Assembly: GCF_017581925.1 (NCBI RefSeq)
Contig: NZ_JAGEVG010000003.1
Coordinates: 62,001-126,000, forward strand
Direction: 5' to 3'
DNA length: 64,000 nucleotides
DNA from: Gelidibacter pelagius
Lineage (GTDB): Bacteria; Bacteroidota; Bacteroidia; Flavobacteriales; Flavobacteriaceae
Below, piece after piece: positions 32,022 to 40,018 of the stretch (positions within the stretch are counted from its first letter, which is position 1; each line of letters starts with the position of its first letter). The position numbers and the translations under genes were made by a program. The notes under the pieces were generated by a model. That model had not been told where the DNA came from, did not search any database, and saw only the letters and a program-made list of their open reading frames with translations.

Positions 32022-32134
32022 ATTTTTTTTGATGCTGCAAATTTAGTGATTTCTTGCAGTATAAAAAATCAAATAATTTGTTTTAAAAAAAACTTATATT
32101 TGTCACTATAAATCTTTCAGAAAATAAATAAATT

Positions 32135-32641
32135 ATGAAGAAAATTCTTATCGTTTTTGGAATTGCGTTAACCGTAATCGCCTGTAAAACTGAAGATAAA
32201 AAGACAGAAACTCAAGAAGTGGAACAGGAAGTTATTGACTATACGTCGATTGGAGAAGAGATTACAGCCGATGCCGCAAAATCGACAGCAGATATGGCTG
32301 AAGCCTATAAGTCAATGAGTGTTGGAGATACCATAAACGCCAAAATGATTGGTAAAGTGGATGAGGTTTGTCAGTCAAAAGGCTGTTGGATGAAAGTAGA
32401 TCTTGAAGATGGCAATCAAATCATGGTGAAATTTAAAGATTATGGATTTTTTATGCCAAAAGATATTGCAGGAAAAGAAATTGTGATCAATGGAAAGGCT
32501 TATGTAAATGAAGTTCCAGTTGACGAATTGCAACATTATGCAGAAGATGCAGGTAAATCTGCCGAGGAAATTGCAGCAATCACTGAGCCTAAAGTAACCT
32601 TTTCTTTTGAGGCTGACGGTGTGTTGTTGAAAAGCGAATAA
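32135..32641 (+). CDS. DUF4920 domain lipoprotein
   Basis: A 168-aa protein with a lipoprotein signal (MKKILIVFGIALTVIACKTE, cysteine at residue 17) and an acidic linker rich in Glu and Thr. It has a domain with VCQSKGCWMKVDLEDGNQIM and FKDYGFFMPKDIAGKEIVIN, the DUF4920 core; the two cysteines in VCQSKGCW are conserved in the family as I recall it. The -7 box TATATTTG at 32095-32102 lies upstream. mnmD starts 3 bases after its stop and is probably co-transcribed. Function unknown. Confidence 0.83.
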   Translation: MKKILIVFGIALTVIACKTEDKKTETQEVEQEVIDYTSIGEEITADAAKSTADMAEAYKSMSVGDTINAKMIGKVDEVCQSKGCWMKVDLEDGNQIMVKFKDYGFFMPKDIAGKEIVINGKAYVNEVPVDELQHYAEDAGKSAEEIAAITEPKVTFSFEADGVLLKSE

Positions 32642-32644
32642 CAA

Positions 32645-33340
32645 TTGAAACGCAAAATAATTACTACGGCTGATGGTTCTAAGACCATCCAGATTGAAGA
32701 ATGGAATGAGCAGTACCATTCTATTCATGGAGCCATACAAGAAGCAAACCATGTCTATATCAAGCATGGTTTGCTTTTTTGCTTTGATCGCTTAAATTCT
32801 TCAAATAACGAAAGTCAGGAGATTTCAATTTTAGAAATAGGATTTGGCACAGGTCTTAATGCGTTTTTGACCTTGTTGCAGGCAGAAGACCATCATGTAG
32901 ATATCCATTATACAGGTGTAGAGGCATTTCCAATTTCAGCAAAAGAGATGACCGCTTTAAATTATGCAGACGAGCTTCATATTCCTGAAAAAACCTTACT
33001 TTTTGAAGAGATGCATCATATCCCTTGGGAAATAGATAAACGGCTAACACCATATTATACACTTCAGAAGCAACAAAAGCTATTCAAGAATATCACTGAT
33101 AAAGATCAATTTGATCTAATTTATTTCGACGCATTCGGGGCACGGGTACAGCCCGAACTTTGGACGGAATCCATTTTTAAAAATATGTTTGATGCTATGA
33201 AATCAGAGGGTATTTTGGTGACCTATGCAGCAAAAGGAAGCGTACGTCGTGCCATGCAAGCTGTTGGTTTTGAAGTTGAAAAACTACCTGGTCCTCCCGG
33301 AAAAAGAGAAATGATTCGTGTAACGAAGCATTCGACTTAG
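32645..33340 (+). CDS. mnmD: tRNA 5-methylaminomethyl-2-thiouridine methyltransferase
   Basis: A 231-aa SAM-dependent methyltransferase that finishes the mnm5s2U modification at tRNA position 34. It corresponds to the methyltransferase half of E. coli MnmC; the oxidase half is absent, as expected for MnmD. Visible blocks are WNEQYHSIHGAIQEANHVYI, the SAM loop LEIGFGTGLNAFLTL near residue 66, and IYFDAFGARVQPELWT near 160. The start is a TTG codon at 32645, 3 bases after the DUF4920 stop; no ATG fits the family N-terminus (MKRKIITTADGS), so coupling to the upstream gene is likely. Its stop codon is the first bases of a tandem repeat. Confidence 0.88.
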   Translation: MKRKIITTADGSKTIQIEEWNEQYHSIHGAIQEANHVYIKHGLLFCFDRLNSSNNESQEISILEIGFGTGLNAFLTLLQAEDHHVDIHYTGVEAFPISAKEMTALNYADELHIPEKTLLFEEMHHIPWEIDKRLTPYYTLQKQQKLFKNITDKDQFDLIYFDAFGARVQPELWTESIFKNMFDAMKSEGILVTYAAKGSVRRAMQAVGFEVEKLPGPPGKREMIRVTKHST

Positions 33341-33540
33341 CATTCAGCGAGGAACGAGCTAAATGCGCCCTTTTGCAGAAAAAAGCTCTTAGCATTCAGC
33401 GAGTGTGCGAGCTAAATGCGCCCTTTTGCAGAAAAAAGCTCTTAGCATTCAGCGAGGAACGAGCTAAATGCGCCCTTTTGAAGGAAAGGCTCTTAGCATT
33501 CAGCGAGGTGTGAGCTAAATACGCCTTTTTACAAAAAACT
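33336..33540. repeat. Four-copy tandem repeat of about 52 bp
   Basis: Units begin at TAGCATTCAGCGAG at 33338, 33390, 33443 and 33494 (spacing 52, 53 and 51). Each continues with GAGCTAAATGCGCC and an A-rich end with GCTCT. Inside each unit GCATTCAGCGAG and CGAGCTAAATGC form an imperfect palindrome. The first TAG is the mnmD stop codon. The fourth copy is the most diverged and lacks the last few bases. Confidence 0.9.
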
Positions 33541-33704
33541 TTGTCGAATCGAATAAAATATATACCAATCCCTTCTTTGAGAGGAAAATCATCTTGTTCT
33601 AAAAGTTAAAAATATCATTTATTTGTTAATTCTGTTAAACCTTGTGTTAAAGTGATAAACAATCAATTTTTCATTGGTTAACTTTATAAAAAGCACAAAA
33701 ATAG
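33541..33704. other. Rest of the gap before the TIGR01777 gene
   Basis: AT-rich sequence with no ORF and no hairpin that I can support. It should contain the promoter of the next gene, but no clean TAnnTTTG box is visible. Confidence 0.4.
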
Positions 33705-34616
33705 ATGAAGGTATTAATTACGGGAGCTACAGGTTTAATTGGGAAGGAAATTGTAAAGCGATGTCATGAGCAGGATATTTCGGTGCATTATTTGACAACT
33801 TCAAAGGATAAAATAAAATCTCAGGATGCTTATAAAGGGTTTTATTGGGACCCCAATAAAAACGAAATAGACAGCGACTGTTTTAAAGATGTTGACGCCA
33901 TTATCAACTTAGCAGGTGCAGGCATCGCAAAACGTTGGACTAAAAGTTATAAGAAAACGATTATCGAAAGTAGGGTACAATCGCTACAGTGCTTAAAAAC
34001 GGCGTTATCAAAAGTACAGAACCACCATATCAAACATATTCTTTCAGCAAGCGCCATTGGTTTTTATCCAGATTCTCTCACCAAATATTATGACGAATCT
34101 TGTACTAAACAATCTCCAACTTTCTTAGGCGATGTAGTCGCTGCATGGGAAAATGCCGTAAATGAGTTCTCCGAACTGGGATTATTGGTTTCAAATGTTA
34201 GGATAGGCTTAGTGTTAGATGCTAATGAGGGTGCATTGCCTCAAATGGCAATGCCTATTAAATTTGGGTTGGGCTCAGCCTTTGGTTCTGGAGAACAATG
34301 GCAGTCATGGATTCATGTTCATGATTTATCACGGATTTTCGTCTATATTATTCAGAATGAATTGGAAGGGATTTACAACGGCGTTGCTCCAAATCCCATT
34401 ACCAATACAGAGCTGACAAAAGCAATCGCAAAAACGCTTGATAAACCTTTGTTTTTGCCGAATATACCAAAGTTCTTAATGAAACTGGTGCTTGGCGAAA
34501 TGCATATTATGCTTTTTGAAAGCCAACGGGTTAGTTCGAAGAAAATAGAAGATGCTGGTTTTGATTTTACCTATCCCAATGTCCATCCTGCACTGGAAGC
34601 TATATTGAAATCATAA
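33705..34616 (+). CDS. TIGR01777-type NAD(P)-dependent epimerase/oxidoreductase
   Basis: A 303-aa extended short-chain dehydrogenase-like protein. The nucleotide-binding loop TGATGLIGKEIVKR is at residues 6-19, and the family marker AIINLAGAGIAKRWTKSYKK near 65. These are followed by SASAIGFYPDS, ENAVNEFSELGLLVSNVRIG, and the GSGEQWQSWIHVHDLSRI segment. The C-terminal domain (PNIPKFLMKLVLGEM, ending in YPNVHPALEAIL) fits DUF1731. The family (SulA/YfcH-like) has no firm substrate. Monocistronic. Confidence 0.88.
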   Translation: MKVLITGATGLIGKEIVKRCHEQDISVHYLTTSKDKIKSQDAYKGFYWDPNKNEIDSDCFKDVDAIINLAGAGIAKRWTKSYKKTIIESRVQSLQCLKTALSKVQNHHIKHILSASAIGFYPDSLTKYYDESCTKQSPTFLGDVVAAWENAVNEFSELGLLVSNVRIGLVLDANEGALPQMAMPIKFGLGSAFGSGEQWQSWIHVHDLSRIFVYIIQNELEGIYNGVAPNPITNTELTKAIAKTLDKPLFLPNIPKFLMKLVLGEMHIMLFESQRVSSKKIEDAGFDFTYPNVHPALEAILKS

Positions 34617-34711
34617 TTATCTTAGGGCTTCTATCAGGTTATAAATTTGATTTAGGCTAACGAATGGACTGTCATAATAATTCAGATGACTGGAGGTGCT
34701 CATTCACAAAT

Positions 34712-35212
34712 TCAAATCTTTGCTCCCAACTTACACAAAAACTGTTTCATTGGCGATAGATTCAATAGTCCTTTATTCTCTAAGTTTAATGCTCTTTTCA
34801 ACTCCTTGAAATTAGAATACTCATAAGAACTGAAACAATTGATCAATATACCATCCTTAATTAACCATACCGCTTCGAACGCGCCATTTTCGGTTTCTTC
34901 ATAAATAACTTTATAGTAATCATAATCTTTAAAAAGCACTTCTCTTATATGGGAAGCAAATACCTGTTTTTGATAAATGATGCGATCGGACTCAATGCGC
35001 ATGGTTTTCATTTTTAAAAGAGGAAGACAACCAAAAGCCAAAATAGCGACTGCAAATAAAAACATAAGGATGGATTGGGGATCACTCCAAGGTTCTGGCT
35101 CTGCATTGTCTGGCGACACCACGAAAAACAAAAGTAAGGATAGTAGGATAGAAAGCCCAAAGACACTATACACCATAATTTTATACTTTGAAGTGAAATG
35201 TGATACAATCAT
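34712..35212 (-). CDS. Two-helix membrane protein of unknown function
   Basis: A 166-aa protein with two hydrophobic segments (residues about 14-33 and 46-66) separated by a short acidic loop (SPDNAEPEPWSDPQ). After them comes a soluble C-terminal part of about 95 residues with alternating strands (MRIESDRIIYQKQVFASHIR, YYKVIYEETENGAFEAVWLI) and a final basic stretch. The layout recalls membrane-anchored PH-like proteins, but no family is certain. It is flanked by the unrelated TIGR01777 and grpE genes. Confidence 0.6.
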   Translation of the reverse strand: MIVSHFTSKYKIMVYSVFGLSILLSLLLFFVVSPDNAEPEPWSDPQSILMFLFAVAILAFGCLPLLKMKTMRIESDRIIYQKQVFASHIREVLFKDYDYYKVIYEETENGAFEAVWLIKDGILINCFSSYEYSNFKELKRALNLENKGLLNLSPMKQFLCKLGAKI

Positions 35213-35326
35213 GATATATTATGTAATCGATGCATTTAAGCACCTATCGATAAATATTGAAAATGTCAGCATTTCAAATGATTGAAATTTGTGTAAATGA
35301 AGAAATGGAAAATATATTGTGACATT

Positions 35327-35358
35327 TTGACATTTTTTGAATAATGGCAGTACTTTTG
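35327..35358 (+). promoter_or_regulatory. grpE-dnaJ promoter
   Basis: TTG at 35327-35329, a 21-base spacer and TACTTTTG at 35351-35358 match the housekeeping Bacteroidetes promoter. No CIRCE element (TTAGCACTC-type inverted repeat) is present. Confidence 0.6.
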
Positions 35359-35382
35359 CCAATTCAAAAATGAAGATAAAAA

Positions 35383-35928
35383 ATGAAGTTCAAGAATATG
35401 GGCAAAAAAGATAAAGTTGAAGACATTGAGATCAATGTTGAAGAGGCTATAAATGAGGCTACTCAAACTGAAGAAATTAGTGTTGAGGACCAATTGAAAG
35501 AGGAATTGGGCAAAGAAAAAGATAAGTTTTTAAGACTATTTGCAGAATTTGAAAATTACAAAAAACGGACCACAAAAGAACGAATGGAATTGTTCAAAAC
35601 TGCAGGCCAAGATGTAATTCAGTCGCTTTTGCCGGTTATGGACGATTTTGACAGAGCGATCCATGAAATTTCTAAAACTGAAGAAAAGGAGCTATTAACG
35701 GGCGTAGAGCTGATTCGCAATAAATTTAAGAGTACCTTAAATAGTAAGGGACTCGAAGAGATTGCTGTAGAAATAGGTGATGTTTTCAGTGCAGATGAAC
35801 ATGAGGCCATTACCCAAATTCCGGCACCCTCTGATGACTTAAAAGGCAAGATTGTTGATGTCATTGAAAAAGGCTACAAGTTGGGTGATAAAGTGATTCG
35901 TTTTCCTAAAGTAATTACGGGATTTTAA
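35383..35928 (+). CDS. grpE: Nucleotide exchange factor GrpE
   Basis: A 181-aa DnaK co-chaperone. The acidic N-terminal coil (residues about 1-45) leads to EKDKFLRLFAEFENYKKRTT, the long dimerisation helix. The beta-wing domain follows, with LLPVMDDFDRAIHEI, KGLEEIAVEIGDVFSADEHE and the end EKGYKLGDKVIRFPKVITG. Start ATG 35383 lies 25 bases after the -7 box; ATG 35398 (MGKKDKVEDIEI) is equally possible. dnaJ follows 43 bases later, so they form an operon. Confidence 0.93.
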   Translation: MKFKNMGKKDKVEDIEINVEEAINEATQTEEISVEDQLKEELGKEKDKFLRLFAEFENYKKRTTKERMELFKTAGQDVIQSLLPVMDDFDRAIHEISKTEEKELLTGVELIRNKFKSTLNSKGLEEIAVEIGDVFSADEHEAITQIPAPSDDLKGKIVDVIEKGYKLGDKVIRFPKVITGF

Positions 35929-35971
35929 ACAAGCGAGTAAGGATTTAGGAATTGATTAGAAACAGCATACC

Positions 35972-37084
35972 ATGAAGGAAGATTATTACGACATATTAAA
36001 GATTGATAAGAGTGCATCGGCGAATGAGATTAAAAAAGCATATCGTAAGAAGGCCATAAAATATCACCCCGATAAAAATCCAGACGATAAGGCGGCAGAA
36101 GAGCAGTTTAAGAAAGCAGCAGAGGCTTATGAAGTATTGAGCAACCCTGAAAAGAAAGCGCGTTATGATCAATTTGGTCATCAGGCATTCCAAGGTGGAG
36201 GCGGTGGCTTCAATGGTGGCGGCATGAATATGGATGACATCTTTAGCCAATTCGGAGATATCTTTGGTGGCGGTTTTGGAGGTGGTTTTGGTGGCGGTTT
36301 TGGCGGTCAACAGAGACGCGTTAAAGGCAGTAATTTGAGAATAAGAATTACGTTGACTTTAGAAGAAATAGCCAATGGGGTTGAGAAAAAACTTAAAGTA
36401 AAACGTAAAGTTCAGGCAGCAGGTACAACCTACAAAACCTGTTCAAGCTGTAATGGATCTGGACAAGTCATGCGAATTACCAATACAATTTTGGGTCGTA
36501 TGCAAACCTCTTCACCATGTCCAACATGTGGTGGTGCAGGAGAGATGATCGACAAAAAACCATCTGACGCTGATGCCCAAGGTTTGGTTCTTAAAGAAGA
36601 AACTGTATCTGTTAAAATTCCAGCAGGTGTAGTTGATGGCATGCAGTTAAAGGTTTCAGGAAAAGGTAATGATGCCCCTGGAAATGGTGTTTCTGGAGAT
36701 CTATTGGTTGCCATTCAAGAAGAAGAACATAGCACTTTAAAGCGCGAAGGTGACAATTTACATTATGATTTATATGTGAGTTTACCGGATGCTGTTTTGG
36801 GTACCAGTCAAGAAATTGATACGGTAACGGGCAAAGTGCGTATCAAGATTGAATCGGGTGTTCAGTCAGGTAAGATCTTGCGTTTAAGAGGTAAGGGAAT
36901 TCCAAGTATCAATGGCTACGGAAAAGGTGACTTATTGGTACATATTAATGTTTGGACACCAAAGACGCTGAATAAAGAGCAAAAGGAGTTTTTTGAAAGC
37001 GTGAGAAATGACGAACACTTTCAGCCTAAGCCTGAAAGTTCGGATAAATCATTCTTTGAGAAAGTTAAAGATATGTTTTCATAA
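35972..37084 (+). CDS. dnaJ: Chaperone DnaJ with a reduced zinc region
   Basis: A 370-aa co-chaperone of DnaK. Its J domain (residues 1-70) has the HPD motif in [12 protein letters not shown] Gly/Phe-rich linker follows, then a zinc region and the two substrate-binding C-terminal domains. The zinc region has only two CxxCxGxG motifs, CSSCNGSG (Cys157, Cys160) and CPTCGGAG (Cys183, Cys186), instead of the usual four. These correspond to the inner pair (zinc site II); the outer pair is missing. The intervening sequence is otherwise intact, so this is not a frameshift. It forms an operon with grpE, and a terminator follows at 37119. Confidence 0.93.
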   Translation: MKEDYYDILKIDKSASANEIKKAYRKKAIKYHPDKNPDDKAAEEQFKKAAEAYEVLSNPEKKARYDQFGHQAFQGGGGGFNGGGMNMDDIFSQFGDIFGGGFGGGFGGGFGGQQRRVKGSNLRIRITLTLEEIANGVEKKLKVKRKVQAAGTTYKTCSSCNGSGQVMRITNTILGRMQTSSPCPTCGGAGEMIDKKPSDADAQGLVLKEETVSVKIPAGVVDGMQLKVSGKGNDAPGNGVSGDLLVAIQEEEHSTLKREGDNLHYDLYVSLPDAVLGTSQEIDTVTGKVRIKIESGVQSGKILRLRGKGIPSINGYGKGDLLVHINVWTPKTLNKEQKEFFESVRNDEHFQPKPESSDKSFFEKVKDMFS

Positions 37085-37118
37085 CCAATTGGTAATTTGA
37101 TAAAAATTACTATATTTG

Positions 37119-37149
37119 AATATCACTAATTTATTTTAGTGATATTTTT
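37119..37149 (+). terminator. Terminator of the grpE-dnaJ operon
   Basis: AATATCACTAA / TTAGTGATATT form an 11-bp stem with a 6-base loop, followed by TTTC, 35 bases past the dnaJ stop. Confidence 0.7.
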
Positions 37150-37333
37150 CTTTTTCATAGCAATTTTTTCCCATCCTTGATTTATTAAGGGTGGGTTTTG
37201 TTTTTTAGGACATTATGGTTTTTTGAATTCTATAAATATTAATAATGTTCAAAATAAAAATAAAAAAGCAGTCTAAAGTCTAACATTTAATATATTTACG
37301 CATCTTTAAACTATACCATACAAAAGCTATTTT

Positions 37334-38260
37334 ATGAACAACTTATTAGTTGCAAATTCAGTTTCCAAAAGTTTTGGAGATTTTAAAGCACTAAATGAAG
37401 TCTCCATTGCAGTTCCAAAAGGAAGTATTTTTGGGCTTTTGGGCCCAAATGGCGCAGGTAAGACGACACTCATCCGAATTATTAATCAGATTACCATGCC
37501 AGATTCTGGTGAAGTGCTTTTGGACGGACTACCTTTAAAGCCTATGAATATCCGCGATATTGGATATTTGCCAGAAGAGCGAGGTCTTTATAAATCCATG
37601 AAAGTGGGAGAGCAGGTACTCTATTTGGCGCAGTTAAAAGGCTTGTCAAAACAAGAAGCTAGAGAGCGTCTAAAATATTGGTTTGACAAACTGGAAATTG
37701 GCGATTGGTGGAACAAAAAAATACAAGAACTCAGTAAAGGGCAGGCACAAAAAATTCAGTTTATTGTTACCGTAATTCACCGACCAAAACTTTTGATTTT
37801 TGATGAACCTTTTTCTGGATTTGACCCTATCAATGCCTCACTCATTAAAGATGAGATATTACAGTTGAGAGATGAAGGTGCAACAGTTATTTTTTCAACC
37901 CATCGTATGGAATCGGTGGAAGAGTTGTGCGACCATATTGCGCTGATTCATAAATCGAATAAAGTTTTGGATGGGAAATTGACCGATGTAAAGCGTCAAT
38001 TTAAGACGAACACTTTTGAAGTCGGTATGCAATCCTCCAATCCTGAAGAGGTAACCCGAATGATTAAGGAGAAATTTGAAGTGTTTCCGGCAACTTTCAA
38101 AAATTTGAATGATGATATCAAATTGAATATTAAACTACCTCAAGAAACATCTTCTAATGATTTGTTGAGCTTTTTAACGTCAAAAGCAGAAATTCATCAT
38201 TTTGTTGAAGTGATCCCTAGTGCCAATGACATTTTTATTCAAACTGTAAAAAACAATTAA
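37334..38260 (+). CDS. ABC transporter ATP-binding protein, NatA-like
   Basis: A 308-aa ATPase. Walker A is GPNGAGKTT near residues 38-46, the signature is ELSKGQAQKIQFIVTV near 135, Walker B is KLLIFDEPFSGFDP near 155, and the switch histidine is in FSTHRMESVEEL. A C-terminal extension of about 85 residues matches the DUF4162 type found on NatA-like subunits. The stop is 2 bases before the permease ATG, so the two are one operon and one transporter, probably an exporter (Na+, drug or lipid class); the substrate is unknown. Confidence 0.9.
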   Translation: MNNLLVANSVSKSFGDFKALNEVSIAVPKGSIFGLLGPNGAGKTTLIRIINQITMPDSGEVLLDGLPLKPMNIRDIGYLPEERGLYKSMKVGEQVLYLAQLKGLSKQEARERLKYWFDKLEIGDWWNKKIQELSKGQAQKIQFIVTVIHRPKLLIFDEPFSGFDPINASLIKDEILQLRDEGATVIFSTHRMESVEELCDHIALIHKSNKVLDGKLTDVKRQFKTNTFEVGMQSSNPEEVTRMIKEKFEVFPATFKNLNDDIKLNIKLPQETSSNDLLSFLTSKAEIHHFVEVIPSANDIFIQTVKNN

Positions 38261-38262
38261 AA

Positions 38263-39576
38263 ATGAACCATTTACCACTCATCATCAAAAGAGAGTATTT
38301 GAATAAAGTGCGTAACAGGTCCTTTGTTGTCATGACCTTTTTGAGCCCTATCATTATGATTGCCCTTGTGGCCGTTGTGGCATATTTGTCCCAAATCAAT
38401 AATGATAAAAAACGGACCATTACAATTTTGGATGAAACGAGGGTTCTAGCAGAAGCTTTTGAAAACACTGAACACACCACTTATACCATTTTAAGTGATA
38501 CTGGGTATGAAACCGCAAAAGAGTTGGTGAAAGCTAAGGAGGACTTTGGATTATTGTATATTAAAAAAAGTTCAGATACCCTTAATCTCGTCCAATCAGT
38601 AAATTTTTATTCCGATGAGTCCCCTTCCGTATCCATAATTTCAAATTTGGAACGTCGAATTGAAAAACGCCTGTCTGATATCAAGCTTCAAAATGATGGT
38701 GTAGATATCGAGCAGATAAGAGCATCCAAAACCACAATAAACATAGCGCAGGAAACTTTTGATGGCGAGAAAACATCTAAGATTGATAGTTATCTAAAAC
38801 TTGCTTTTGGAGGCGCTGCGGGCTATTTGTTGTTTATGTTTATTATTATTTACGGCAATATGATCATGCGTAGCGTAATTGAAGAAAAAACGAGCAGAAT
38901 TATCGAAGTGATTATTTCCTCAGTCAAGCCAATACAATTGATGATGGGCAAAATCATAGGGACGTCATTGGCTGGGATAACACAGTTTTTAATTTGGCTT
39001 ATTCTTGGTGGCGTATTGTTATTTGTCGTTTCTGCAATTTTTGGTATTGATTTGATGCAAATCCAATCCCCACAACAGGAAATGATCAATCAGGCAATGG
39101 CATCTTCTGATGCTCAAAACATCGCCCAGGACTTAATTACTGGATTTGTCAACTTGCCAATTCTTAATTTATGTGTGGCGTTTTTGTTTTTCTTTATTGG
39201 AGGGTATCTTTTGTACAGTTCGTTTTATGCTGCTATTGGTGCGGCTGTAGATAATGAAACAGATACACAACAATTTATGATGCCAATCATTATGCCACTT
39301 ATTTTGGCTGTTTATGTAGGAGTGTTTACCGTAATAGAAGATCCTCACGGAACTGTTTCTACAATATTTTCTTTTATACCATTAACATCACCTGTAGTCA
39401 TGCTGATGAGAATTCCGTTTGGTGTTCCAATATGGCAACAACTTTTGTCCTTTGCAATATTAGTGTTTACCTTCATATTTACCGTTTGGTTTGCGGCCAA
39501 AATTTATAGAGTCGGTATTTTAATGTACGGTAAGAAACCGAGCTATAAAGAGCTGTTTAAATGGTTAAGGTATTAA
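38263..39576 (+). CDS. ABC transporter permease, NatB-like (ABC-2 family)
   Basis: A 437-aa membrane protein. Membrane helix 1 is near residues 24-43, then a large extracytoplasmic domain (about 45-180), then five hydrophobic segments (about 187-206, 235-258, 300-325, 338-365 and 390-415). The segment NMIMRSVIEEKTSRIIEVIISSVKP is characteristic of ABC-2 type permeases of the NatB group. It is the partner of the ATPase encoded 2 bases upstream. No terminator is evident after it. Confidence 0.9.
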   Translation: MNHLPLIIKREYLNKVRNRSFVVMTFLSPIIMIALVAVVAYLSQINNDKKRTITILDETRVLAEAFENTEHTTYTILSDTGYETAKELVKAKEDFGLLYIKKSSDTLNLVQSVNFYSDESPSVSIISNLERRIEKRLSDIKLQNDGVDIEQIRASKTTINIAQETFDGEKTSKIDSYLKLAFGGAAGYLLFMFIIIYGNMIMRSVIEEKTSRIIEVIISSVKPIQLMMGKIIGTSLAGITQFLIWLILGGVLLFVVSAIFGIDLMQIQSPQQEMINQAMASSDAQNIAQDLITGFVNLPILNLCVAFLFFFIGGYLLYSSFYAAIGAAVDNETDTQQFMMPIIMPLILAVYVGVFTVIEDPHGTVSTIFSFIPLTSPVVMLMRIPFGVPIWQQLLSFAILVFTFIFTVWFAAKIYRVGILMYGKKPSYKELFKWLRY

Positions 39577-40018
39577 TCAGGTGATATTGAAACTCGCTAC
39601 AACGACATCAACTATGGGAAACTTAAATCATTGAAGTTTTAAAGGCCAATTGACCAAAGGTTAACTGAAGTAGCTCGGATTGTGGATATGATATTGGTTG
39701 ATATCTGGATTCTAACTTGAATTTAGAGAAAATATGAGATGATTGGATGTTGCAGGTTAATGCATCTATATATTTGTCATAGATTCGATTTCTTACGATT
39801 ATTATCGTTTCAAATAGACTTCACAATTTAAATTACCAAAAGCAATTTTTGTTTTATGTTTGATGACAACATTTTACGATAGGTCTTTTGTATTGGGTGA
39901 TGTCACCTATAGAGTTTCTAATAAATACAGATGGGTTAAAAAAATACGAATCAAATTTATACCTTGTTCAAATTATAAGTTTCTATTTTAGAACAAGAAT
40001 AATTTTTAAATATTAAGA
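39577..40018. other. Gene-free stretch before the sigma-54-type regulator
   Basis: A 442-base gap. The last part holds the inverted repeat CTTGTTC / GAACAAG (39963-39969 and 39991-39997). A 42-codon ORF at 39863-39991 was considered but has no support. No promoter box of good quality is seen; TATACCTTG near 39957 is a weak candidate. Confidence 0.5.
39963..39997 (+). promoter_or_regulatory. Inverted repeat upstream of the response regulator operon
   Basis: CTTGTTC and GAACAAG, 7-bp perfect arms with a 21-base AT-rich spacer, end 21 bases before the ATG. It could be an operator or a leader hairpin; there is no direct evidence for either. Confidence 0.3.

Noticed and set aside
33336-33540. Tandem repeats considered as a CRISPR array
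   Set aside because: The repeated unit is continuous, with no unique spacers and no cas genes.
35229-35382. CIRCE or other heat-shock operator before grpE
   Set aside because: No TTAGCACTC-type inverted repeat; a standard promoter explains the region.
39863-39991. 42-codon plus-strand ORF upstream of the sigma-54-type regulator
   Set aside because: No promoter box, no ribosome-binding support and no recognisable feature in the translation; its end coincides with the inverted repeat.
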